Origin: Reticulitermes lucifugus
Taxonomy: Eukaryota > Arthropoda > Insecta > Blattodea > Rhinotermitidae
Direction: 5' to 3'
NCBI GenBank assembly: GCA_026260175.1
Contig: JAKCWW010002356.1
Location: forward strand, 29,726 to 56,896
DNA length: 27,171 nt
Shown here: piece after piece, positions 11,421-21,349 of the stretch
How the letters are laid out: each line of letters starts with the position of its first letter
Numbering within the stretch: position 1 is the first letter of the stretch
The notes under the pieces: model-generated
Told to the model about the DNA's origin: nothing
The model's input: the letters and a program-made list of their open reading frames with translations, nothing else
The model's database searches: none
Made by a program: the position numbers and the translations under genes

Positions 11421-13187
11421 GCTTCAGAAGAGCTAACAATCAGCAATCATGAAGATTATGACTGTTGTGGAAGCACAGTGGTACTGCTGTCAACCAGATA
11501 TTCTGTACCATGACAGACAAATAAGTTGATGCCTTTTGATCATGAAGCAGACATATTTCCAGACTCTAAAGGATAAAAGTGTTTACAGTGGACGCCGTCT
11601 TGCAGATAGTGAACAATTTTCACATCTTTCAAGAATGAACATGTGGTCAGCAACACCATGGGTATCAAATAACACCTGCAGCATCATGTTCTCATATGAG
11701 TGACCTGCATGAAACACCTGCTTGTAGGGTTATAGTATCATTGCCTCCATAGCCCCCCTGTTCTTCAGATCTCTCACAGCCAATGACCCAAGAATAAAAT
11801 CCTTCTCGAAGGGATGAAAGTTTCAGTGTACAGAAGAGGTGAAAGAGGCTGAGAATATACGGTGACAGGAAAAGACCTCCTGGAGTGTTTCCAGCAGTAG
11901 TCACAAGAGAAATGCATAACAGCAGAATGCTTCAAATAGTGTGTGTTGTAAAACTGGCATGATGATAAGTCAATACATATAAAAATATGTTCATGAACAT
12001 TTTGACTTTACTACACATATATCCCATTTTTGTTTGTAACCATATGACTTTGGAAATGTGACTGTGATTCTGGACTTGAATGTTTAACTTCTGACAGCAG
12101 TAACAAGTACCGGACAGAAACATAACTCTTTACTTAACAGACAATTCCCACACGAGTGACTACAATATACATAAGGCTTTGCAATGTCATGGAACCCTCT
12201 TCCCAGCGAAGTCAATAAATTCACAACATTCCATCATTAATTTGAAGCAATTCTCAGAATGTAATGACCACATATGTTGCAGTATACAGTTTTAATCACT
12301 GAATAACTCAAGTGAACATAAATCTGTAAAAATTGTTACTGATGTTCCTGCAGGAAAGTTAAGGACACATGTAACATTCTGTAAAGTGTATTAACAGTTA
12401 TGATTTCCCTGAGTGTGAAGTCAGACTCTGTTGCACAAAACTACATGTGGCTAAGTTCACTGTCAACAGACAAGATAAGAAGTGAAGATGTGCAAGATAT
12501 ATCAATTATAAGAAGACTTGAAAAACATCCAGTTTAACTCTCATTTTCCGACTGTCACATCACACACTCATCATCCCTCTTCATCCATCATGTATTGATA
12601 CTCGCCAAGAATATGCTCATCCACAAGTGATTTAACTCTTCTGAAAATATGAGTGCCAATTTGTAAGGGGAATCTTTAATGAAGAAGGCTTTGGCTTCAT
12701 CAACGTCGTTGCTGCAGCGATTTTATTAGACGCACTTTTAAAAAATCTTGTTTCATGAAACATGCATAATATCTTATACTGTTAGAGTATTTTCTCAAAT
12801 GAGAACTTATGAAAGATAATTTTCTTCTCTGGGAATGTAAATAAATTTTACAATATTTACAACAAAATGTTTAATCTTCCTGTGTATCCTATAATTTCCT
12901 AACCCAAGTTTCCTCATCATGATCAGATTCTTCTGAATATACAGCACCTGCTGACTTGGACTTAAATGCAATCTGAGGAGTCCACATTTGACTGCTTTAC
13001 AATAAGATCCTTTCAAAAGGTCAAACACAGGTCTGAATTACACAAAGAGTCCTACTGTAACAGCAAGCATTATAGCAAGTGTATGTGTTTGTAGTAAACA
13101 GGAATTTCATTTGAAATGTCAAACTAAACAAAAACCAGCATGACATCTAAGATCATGTTGGATACTAACAAACTAACTAACAGCTAA
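11421..13187. other. Intergenic DNA
   Basis: No gene recognised. The minus-strand open frames at 11692-11904, 11932-12123 and 12807-13028 have no domain signature. A phrase 'gaggtgaaagaggctgagaatat' near 11838 has a similar counterpart 'gataaaagaggctcagaatat' near 14217, hinting at a dispersed repeat that I cannot name. Confidence 0.4.
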
Positions 13188-13715
13188 CAACTAAGCAACC
13201 AGCTAGCTCCATGGAGCAGAGTCCTGTTTGAGAAGCTAATAGTTCCTCAGGTAGTCTAAAACTTTTCCTGGATTTTATGGAACCCAAAGGTTCATTACCA
13301 TGTTCACAAGTGCCCACCGCTTGTCCCTGTCCTGAGCCAGTCCACACACTCCCAACTTACTTCTTGAATATCCATTATGATATTCTCTCATTTATGCCTG
13401 TTTTCCAAGTGGCCTCTTTCCATCAGGTTTCCCTACCAAAACCCTGTATGTATCTCTCCTCTCCCCCATACATGCCACATGCCCTGCCCATCTCACTGTT
13501 CTTGATTTGATCACCCAAATCATATTTAATGAGGGCTACAAATCATAAAGCTTGTCATTATGTAATTTACTCCACCGCTGTTATCTCCTCCTTCTTAGGC
13601 CCAAGTATCTTTCCAGCACCGCATTGTCAAACACCATCAGCTTATGTTTCTTCCTCAGTGTAAGAGACCAAATTTCACACTCATATACAGCTACAGGCAA
13701 AATACATTTTAAAAT
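13188..13715 (-). mobile_element. LINE remnant: C-terminal end of a reverse-transcriptase ORF
   Basis: Read on the minus strand, the decayed frame starts near 13710 with VAVYECEIWSLTLRKKHK, continues with VFDNAVLERYLGLRR and IKSRTVRWAGHVACMG, then YRVLVGKPDGKRPLGK, and ends [18 protein letters not shown]. This is the familiar C-terminal tail downstream of the RT fingers/palm in insect non-LTR retrotransposons (CETW..., RWAGHVARMG, GKRPLGRPR). Several stops and frameshifts interrupt it and the polymerase catalytic region is absent, so it is a 5'-truncated dead copy. The clade (RTE- or CR1/jockey-like) cannot be fixed from this part. The 3' UTR probably runs to around 13150. Confidence 0.75.
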
Positions 13716-14327
13716 TATATTTCAATCTTTACATTGTTGAATAGCAAACTGAACAACAAAAGATTCTAGACTGAATGGAAGGTGTTCACAAAGTTTAATC
13801 TGATCTTTATTTCTCCATGAATACAATTCTGATTTGTTGTAGTTGTTCCCAAATATTTTAACTTTGTCATACTTTCAAAGGATTTAATATCTATCATGTT
13901 GGATACGGACTGTCAAAGGTCTGAAGCAGATGGTTCAGATAGAAACCCATTTTGTTCTACACAAATGGTTAGTTGCATATTTCATTACCACAAAGGGACA
14001 CTGTCCTGAGATACAAATACAAAAACATTCTATTCTATTCCTCACTAGCAAGTTCCACCATACACAGTTAAGATAATGTAGTGCTGACTAGCTTAGGTTC
14101 TTCTATGTGACCGCCATGAAACAGTCCAAACACAGTTTTGTTGGGCCTTCTTAAGAATTGTGCTGTGTTACCCTCAGGCTCTGAAGATCACTTGCACCGT
14201 ACATGGATGAAGCACAGATAAAAGAGGCTCAGAATATGGATTTCCAGTGCCATACAGTCATCCCACAAAAAACTTATTTTCCACTGAATTAGTGACTTAT
14301 TAGATTAAACAACTCTCATTCTAATAC
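13716..14327. other. Intergenic DNA
   Basis: No coding frame recognised. The stretch near 14140-14245 shares the phrase noted near 11838 but is otherwise anonymous. Confidence 0.4.
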
Positions 14328-14450
14328 TTGAGTTCTGAAGTTCTCAAAACAGTGACAATGAAGGATCACACCTTCTGGGATATGACACCAAGTACTGTGG
14401 TAGAAATTTACTGATGTTTGGAGCAACAAGCATCTTCAGACTCACATCCA
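14328..14450 (+). repeat. Repeat copy of the 'FEVL...FWDMTP' type
   Basis: Translated from 14334, the sequence reads SEVLKTVTMKDHTFWDMTP, then a stop and CLEQQASSDS. This pseudo-peptide (FEVLTAV..K...FWDVTPCSLV) is typical of a highly repeated insect element, the same broad family as the foldbacks at 2243 and 9742. It is degenerate and non-coding. Confidence 0.5.
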
Positions 14451-15186
14451 AACAAAGAGCATTTCTCATTCTAATACACTATTGGGATTAAAAGACAAAG
14501 AGTAATGCAACAGTGTGATAATTCTATACTACTCTAAACCAAAAACATAATGCCAGCTTAATCTAAACAAGTCCTACTAAAGCTTGACATTGAAATAACC
14601 AAGGCACTGCATAAACTTCCTACCTCATGACAAGGAAAACCATCTAACTTTGTTCAGCTGAAGTAGTTAAACAAAAAACAGCTTGAAGTCTGAACAATCT
14701 TGCATGAAGCAACTGATTCAATCAATGCAGCATGATTTTAAGATGCTACAATTGTACTAAAATGAAACCACTTTCACATTTTGTGTATGTTTCAGTCCTG
14801 CTGGAAGACCAACATAAATGAGAGGATATTATAATCAACCTGCAAGAAACAGGGTGCAAGGCTCTGGACTAGTTCATTGTCTTTAGATAAGATAAAGTGG
14901 CAAGCACAGTAATGAACGATCAGGTTACTTCTTACCTAGCTAAGTAACCATTAGCCTCAACAAGGATTCTTGCTCCATGGTGTTGACTGGTTCATTGGCT
15001 CATGTATCTTTGTACTACTGGAATATTTGTACTCACATAAAAATGTTAATCATAATATTTTCAGGTAATGATGAAGTTGCTGTTCATGACCACCCATGAT
15101 TAGTGCAGAGAAAGTTATAGCTCAATCAGTTCATCTGTAGCAGCTACACACATAAGATGTATTTTTCTTTGCTGTCATGGAGTAGC
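14451..15186. other. Intergenic DNA upstream of a mariner fossil
   Basis: No gene or named repeat. The last part should contain the 5' end of the mariner element, but I could not identify its terminal repeat. Confidence 0.4.
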
Positions 15187-15840
15187 ATGAGCAAACACCA
15201 AGTTTTGTTTCAAACTTGGGGTGAAAAGCTAAAGAAACAAATGAAATGCATAAGACTCTTAATGGAAATAAAGCTCCATCTCTTACACACGTATTTAGAT
15301 GCTTAAAAAGACACAGGGAAGGACATGAGGACCTCGAAGATGATCCAAGGAGTAGGTGGTCATCAACTGTTCAAAATAAGGAAACTGTTGCAACAAAAGT
15401 TCCTCAAATGGTAGCCAGAGACCATCAGAGGAGCCTAAAATTGATAGAGGATCAACTGTGCAGTAACCACAAGATGTCATCAGATCCTTCATGAATATTT
15501 GGAAGAGAGGAGGGTCTGTGCAAAGTGTGTTCCACACAGTTTCATGGATGAACTCATTCTGCCACGATAGTGCAGCACTTCATGGCAAATTTTGATGTGG
15601 TGGTTATCAGCCACCCACCTTATTCACTAGACCTTGCACCAGCCAACATTCTTCTATTTGCTAAAGTGAAAATCACCATCACTGGAACAATATTTCAGGA
15701 AGTTGAAGACATCAAAGATCTAAATGCAGTTCCCTTGGACACCTCTAGTAACTCTTATGTGCAACTTCTAGAAATATGTAAAAAGTGTGTTACAGTCAAG
15801 GGAGATTACTCAGAAAGAAAACAAAGCGAGCTTCTTACTG
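15187..15840 (+). mobile_element. Mariner transposase fossil with internal deletion
   Basis: The N-terminal part shows KFCFKLG, a frameshift, then KAKETNEMHKTLNGNKAPS, FRCLKRHREGHEDLEDDPRS and a following helix-turn-helix-like segment; this is the paired-like DNA-binding half of a mariner transposase. At about 15550 the sequence jumps to HDSA, the block with the second catalytic Asp. A frameshift follows, then ANFDVVVISHPPYSLDLAPA, and the end is a GDYSERK-type motif. The central block with the first catalytic Asp (DETW) is missing, and the third Asp position reads LAPAN, so Asp is replaced. The remaining length corresponds to about 200 codons of the usual ~345. The copy is inactive. It is a different lineage from the minus-strand mariner at 26169-27171. 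Confidence 0.85.
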
Positions 15841-16380
15841 CTTCATTTCTATCTGTTCTTATAGCATAAATTCCAGTACTTTACTGTTTGACCATGCATT
15901 ACAACAGTAATTATAAATGGCATTAGTCATTACTGTCTGTACACACTGCACAACTCTAACAGCACCTTGACATGATCCAACTAGCCACACAGAGAATTCT
16001 TTCACTACCAATGTAATTAAGCTGCCAATCTCATACACCAAAGACTTAAAACATCCTATTCGTGGACAATAGTTAATACTGAGCTACCACACAGGACTGT
16101 GTTTTCATGGTAATAAGCTCACTTGGATAAAACCAGGCATTGCTGCTGGAATAAAAGACCGCGGAGACTAAAATCAATAACAGTAGACCATAACCTTACA
16201 GTATTCAATACATTCAAATAGTGTGAATCAGTACTTAATTTAGAGGCTGGAAGTAACAATGACTTTCCCAGAATGTATTACACTTGCAAACTGTTCAAAA
16301 GTTAAAAGACCATAATAGTATAATGAATATAAGGACAAATGAATGGACAGATTTATACATATTTACCAATATTTTACACG
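15841..16380. other. Intergenic DNA 3' of COA5
   Basis: No coding frame recognised and no terminal inverted repeat for the neighbouring mariner could be made out. Confidence 0.4.
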
Positions 16381-16386
16381 TTTATT
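16381..16386 (-). promoter_or_regulatory. Candidate COA5 polyadenylation signal
   Basis: TTTATT on the plus strand is AATAAA on the minus strand, about 245 bp after the COA5 stop codon. It is the clearest such hexamer downstream, and the assignment rests on position only. Confidence 0.4.
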
Positions 16387-16630
16387 CACAAACATGAACT
16401 AGCAAGCTTAAAAACTATACATAATCCAGTCACCATAGGAAGCATCAATTACTCTGAAATCTCCTGCTCATAGTCTATTGAAAGCCTCCAATTTTAAATC
16501 TTTACAATAAACATCATGTGACATAAAAAAAACAATCAGTGGGTTGACATATTCACAAACATGAATTTCTTATTTTAAAAAATCTTGTAAGTGGAACCAT
16601 CTGTTCTAACAAGAGAAACAGATCGAACAT

Positions 16631-19189
16631 TTAATATCCTTTCCTTCCTCGGAATCTTGTTCTGTTGTCCAACTGAAATGCAAGAGAAAACAAACATCAT
16701 TAACTACACAACTCACATTTAATAACATAAGGCACTTAAATACCACTAATGACATCAGAACACTGGTGATTTCAGCATTATCATGCACAAATAAATGTCT
16801 CTTTTGGTAAGTGGATTGTGAAAATAAAGCTTTTTTTGTCTGAGGAAGCACACATAGTAAAAGCATGATTTAAGCAGCACCAAGTTTCCAAAACAATATT
16901 TGGAACTTCCAACTTGATTACATCCATAACTTATCTAAATACATACACTTATAAAATAACCATCAATTATAATTTGTCTTGATCTTCTCATGTCCCTAAG
17001 TATGGCAACTCTATCACATAGAAGCCTGCATCTGCTGTAATAGCTGCTGTGTTCAGGAATATGATAAAAGGGGACACCTGCGTAATGTGATATACAGTAA
17101 ACAGTGATATTCTGTTTTCAAAATTAAAACAATTTTTTGTGCTTTTAGCCTCCTGTTCAATGGGTATGAGGAAATATTTCCCTAGAAGTAAAGTGGCTCA
17201 ATGCTGGTGTCCTACCAATACAAATACTGTCACTTAAAAATGCAGAAAAATAATTAACGTGGTTAATTTACCAGAGATCTCTTGCATTCAAAAAATGTTG
17301 TGCGAAGAGCAAAGCATTCATTAGGAACAGAGGCATCATATGACTGTAGACAATCACGGGGTGATCTCTTCTCCTATAAATGAATAAAGTACATTCAGTC
17401 ATACAGAATGTCAGATATATAAGCAAATAGGAATATATAAAATCAGTACATGGTAGAAAGAACAGTTTGATGATACAACAAAAATACCGAAAGTCACCAT
17501 ACACTCTTTTAACCCTTACAGTGTCAGTTGGCCACCACTACATTAAGACACTGTGCCACCAGCCAAGCTATCAACCACCATTCATATATGTATGTCTAAA
17601 CTTAATGAAAAGCAACATGACATTTCTAACATATCCCACCCCCAGAGGCTAGCACTAAAGGTGTTAACATAAAGTATAATATCAATATTTTTTACTAATG
17701 TTTCCAATGTAGGAAGCTCTTGACCTACAGGCTATTCACCCTGGTCAACATGCTAGTAAGTATAATGCATACAAAAAGCTTTACTAAGAACACTAATCTG
17801 TTCTTCAAATTTTTCCACCTACATATACCAACAGGAATAACACATTAATAATTAACAACTCAGTGAACTATCACTAAGCATAATTTGCAATGTTTAACAT
17901 ACAGGCATGTGCAGTATATAGGGCATCAATTTTAAAGTTAAACTCATGCTGTCAGTAAGTTTATCAGACACTGTATAACTCGTCTCCAGTAGTTTTATCA
18001 CATCACATTCAGTGACAACGCATCATTTGACATCTCAGCCACAAAGTCCAGTTCATAAGCTGCACATGACTGACATAAATTGTTGTTCCTTCATGAAGAT
18101 GAAGTACAGTGCAACACAGAGTTTTTATTGTGATGGAAACTGTTATTCTTGTTCATGAATATGAAGTGCAATGTAACACAGATGGTTTTTCCTGTGACAT
18201 AAATTACTGTTGTTATTTGTAAATATGAAGTATGGTGTAATACAGAGGGATATTTACTGTGGAAACCTACATACGGAAGAAATCCAATAAAAAGTATCAA
18301 GCAAATTTAGAAGAAAATTCCCACTGTTTCAGTTCTTTTGAAATCAACAGTATTCTAACTGGCAAATGAGTTTTGCATAAAAAGTTCCTTATCAAAGAAG
18401 AAGTGAAACTAAACATGACAAGTTCTTTCAGAAGAAACAGTACATTATATTGGAGCATGCTTAGAACCATCTTCACCAAAATCTTTAAGACAGTTATCCC
18501 GGGAGAGCTGTGTATCAAAGTCATCCATACACACAGCCACAAAATCGCTTTGTTTGCAATCATAAAAAATTCACAGGTGTGCAAAAGCTCCAGGAAGCAG
18601 AGCATGTTGTGAGCATAAGGTTTTGTAGCTGCTCCTGTGAAACAGTGTGTAGTGGTGAAGTCAATACCTTATTACTTATTTTACATTTACATGAAATTAA
18701 GTTTGGGATTGTTTCAATTATGGTTATTAAAACAACACACATACTCAAAGAGAAGGATTACCTTAAATAAATTATCTTGTATGCAGTATTGGCAATTTAT
18801 AGAGATAAGACCTTCAAACAATTTTTAATAATATGTTCACCATATGCCAAACATGTCTAAGAGTTGCAGGAGGTAATTACCAACACCTGCCTTAACATGC
18901 AGTAAATTGTCTTATACAATACAGATTGTTAATGTAAGATTCCATGAGTAATTTGCAGATTCTATAAGCAGGTTCCACTGTAAGTTGGGCACCTGTACAA
19001 AAGCCATAATTTAATAGACAGGTTACTATTATTCTTATACACATGCCTCTACTATTAACAAAACTCTAACAGACAATAATTTACCTTTTTTACACAGTCA
19101 CTTTCTAGAAGACATATTTTTAAATCTGCCCTTATACCTGCGCATGGGTTCTGATCCACGAAATGGGCATTTTCACCTTCACCAGGCAT
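16631..19189 (-). CDS. COA5: Cytochrome c oxidase assembly factor 5 (COA5/Pet191)
   Basis: The product is a small twin-CX9C protein of the mitochondrial intermembrane space needed for building respiratory complex IV. Three minus-strand exons join cleanly in phase 0: 19189-19085 (35 codons, MPGEGENAHFVDQNPCAG to DCVKK), 17373-17272 (34 codons, EKRSPRDCLQ to FFECKRSL) and 16672-16631 (LDNRTRFRGRKGY and a TAA stop). The total is 82 residues; family members are usually about 70-80. The two CX9C motifs are CAGIRADLKIC and CFALRTTFFEC, separated by a CX10C pair. The C-terminus LDNRTRFRGRKGY is the family's most conserved signature. Splice sites are standard (aag|gtaaat, atttatag|gag, ctg|gtaaat, atttcag|ttg). 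A further acceptor (ttattttcag) at 19206 just upstream of the ATG suggests a 5' UTR intron, so the promoter lies further right. No targeting presequence is seen, as expected for Mia40/CHCHD4 substrates. Confidence 0.95.
17509..17667. mobile_element. Possible TTAA-flanked MITE in a COA5 intron
   Basis: The left end reads TTAACCCTTACAGTGTCAG. The right end, reverse-complemented, reads TTAACACCTTTAGTGCTAG. The partial inverted repeat begins with TTAA on both sides of a 159-bp unit lacking coding capacity, as in short piggyBac-derived MITEs. It lies in intron 1 of COA5 (17374-19084). Similar ends occur at 1163-1396. Confidence 0.4.
18065..18270. repeat. Diverged 62-64 bp tandem repeat in a COA5 intron
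   Basis: Three successive copies of a unit carrying 'catgaagatgaagtacagtg', 'catgaatatgaagtgcaatg' and 'gtaaatatgaagtatggtg' start at about 18091, 18153 and 18217. Each continues into 'aacacagag/aacacagat/atacagagg' and a T-rich 'tgtga(c/t)...aaa..tgtt' stretch. A partial unit precedes the first copy. The open frame across it on the minus strand follows from the repeat. Confidence 0.7.
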
Positions 19190-19205
19190 AATTTTCAAGA
19201 AATAT

Positions 19206-21349
19206 CTGAAAATAAATTTAACATTTGGTAACACCACACCACAACAAAATATAAGGTCAAAGTTGGACACAGTGCCATCAGTACCAATGCCCAAACACTA
19301 ACCCAAACCCAAGAACCTAACACAGCATAACCTGAACACAAATGATGGCAGTCAGCACAACTCAGAGTCAGTTCATTTATTCAGTTCACTTACACTGAAA
19401 AACTTGATATTGTTGAACCACATACAAAGGTCCCAGTTTTATCCTGCAACAGCACCTTAAAATTTGTAGTTAAATCCAGTAACACAGGTTTCAAAATCAT
19501 TCTTTGGTGCACACTTTAATGCACAATTTGTTTTATTCTGACATGCTTGGTAAAACAGATAATGAATTCCCAGATAGTTATTATGACCTGAGTAGTAACT
19601 GCAGGAATGTGATCATGACATTACTGAAATCCCTAGACAGCATTCTGCTCGAAGACTGAGAAAAACTACAAATAACATCTCATTCAAGCTGTAAACTTTT
19701 ACTAACACTACATAATCAATAATCAATAATGTTAAAATTATGGACGACTTTGTAACTAAGTTCTGCACAGTATTAGCTACTAGAGACTCCAATCATGAAT
19801 GACACAAGACCTCGCTCTTTCACAGTTACAAGACTACAATGCCATTATGGAAGATTTCAGTACTGCAGGCATAAAATCTGTTACCTTCTGCTGCAAATAT
19901 ATTAATTTCCCACTTTCTTGTGAACAGATCCTATGTTTCTTATGATCACTGGAATCAAAGGAAGCTGACTTAATTTATTTTGCATTGTTATTCATATTAC
20001 ACAAATTGTAAATCTTCCTCCACATTAGTTACAGATATTATGGTACCATATACATTGCCCCTTGTTTCATTGTTCACCCCTGTCTGAGGAGATCTAATAT
20101 ATTAACATGTGAAAATAACAGACTGTGTTTGTCAATTTTCCAAACAGACAATAATTTTTACACCCAAAGATTATGTGGAAAGAGGGTTGCCAGGCATCTT
20201 GTTGCAAACTGGGCAGTGGGGTATTTCAGCCTTCTGACCATGAAAACAAATTCAGAAAATACCCAGACATAGAAACGTACATATATCATGATTCTTTTGT
20301 TGACAGATTTTTTATTAAGTGTTTCCAGTACTTTTCTGAAACCATCTGACAACCCTATGCAGAAAACGACAGAAAATACATAATATGCGATTTGTTATGG
20401 TATTTAAATTACAGAAACTGGCTGGGTACGCAGCTCGGATAGAGGTCAAAGGTAGCACTTGGACGTTTGATGGGCAACTGGAAAAAGCCAATTGGTACAA
20501 CGAGGTGATAGAAGAAAATACAAAAATGTATCTTGCGGAAAGCATATCGCGAAGATGTGAAGTGGAATGCAGTGGCTGAGGAAAATACCCCATGGTAGTG
20601 TTCAACAGCTTGTGTTCACAACCTTGTCAAGAGTGGTAACCTTGCAGTAATCTTCGGGGTCTACTGCCAGGTTAGGAAGACCCCGCTGACCCCGTCAGAA
20701 AGGTTATGTTAGGCATCTTTGAATCTAAAATCCGGTAACTCTAAGAAAACGAGACACGAGTACTCCTTACTCACGCTTAAGTCACTGAAATTATTTCACC
20801 TATAACTCTTGATGCTGACAAAAATATACGTTGTTTACATTTCGATTTGTTCACTGCGTCAGGTCAGCCAATTAATCCACTACATATTACGCCTTGGAAT
20901 TACTCCTCATCGCTTAATGCAATAGACGTTGACTGTCAACTAAATATAAGAATTGTTTCATTGCATTATCACGACGGACAGGGAGAACATACTGCTCTAG
21001 ACATCTGATGTTATTAATAGGTTCAAACATGAATTCTGAATACCGTCTGCAATAGTTGGCTTACCTGAGGGCCCCATACAGTGATAATGGCGGCATTTCC
21101 AATTTGTTGAGTGATTTGAGAGTTATTTATGTAACATCTGGCAGCGTTATTTGTTTGACAATAATATGTTTACGATAAAGTTATTATGTTCGCTGTGTTG
21201 AAATAACGGAATATTTCTTTCAGTGTCTTACTTGACACAGCTAAGAAACCTACTTCTAACCTAAAAGCTTCATACGCAGCAATATAACGTACCTCAGACC
21301 GACGTATCTCTAAAAAAACGGTTTTTTACGATATGTATAAAGCTTCGTC
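19206..21349. promoter_or_regulatory. Region between divergent COA5 and CARS2
   Basis: About 2.1 kb separates the first coding exons of two genes pointing away from each other. The acceptor at 19206 implies that a COA5 5' UTR exon lies somewhere in this interval. The part from about 20400 to 20700 is less AT-rich than its surroundings and is the best place for exon 1 and a promoter. I cannot point to a TATA box or a defined factor site. No transposon is recognised here. Confidence 0.45.
20385..20579. other. Unexplained balanced-composition open stretch
   Basis: The plus strand from 20408, behind a weak acceptor-like 'aaattacag', reads KLAGYAARIEVKGSTWTFDG and on to a stop at 20577. The minus strand is also open across 20315-20605. 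Neither peptide matches a family I know. It may be a decayed exon, a 5' UTR exon of COA5, or part of an unnamed repeat. Its composition stands out from the AT-rich flanks. Confidence 0.25.

Noticed and set aside
13277..13740. Two plus-strand open frames over the LINE remnant
   Set aside because: The minus strand carries clear reverse-transcriptase-tail motifs, so the plus-strand frames are shadows.
18091..18828. Cluster of overlapping open frames on both strands
   Set aside because: They lie in the COA5 intron. Part is the tandem repeat and the rest has no recognisable motif or splice sites.
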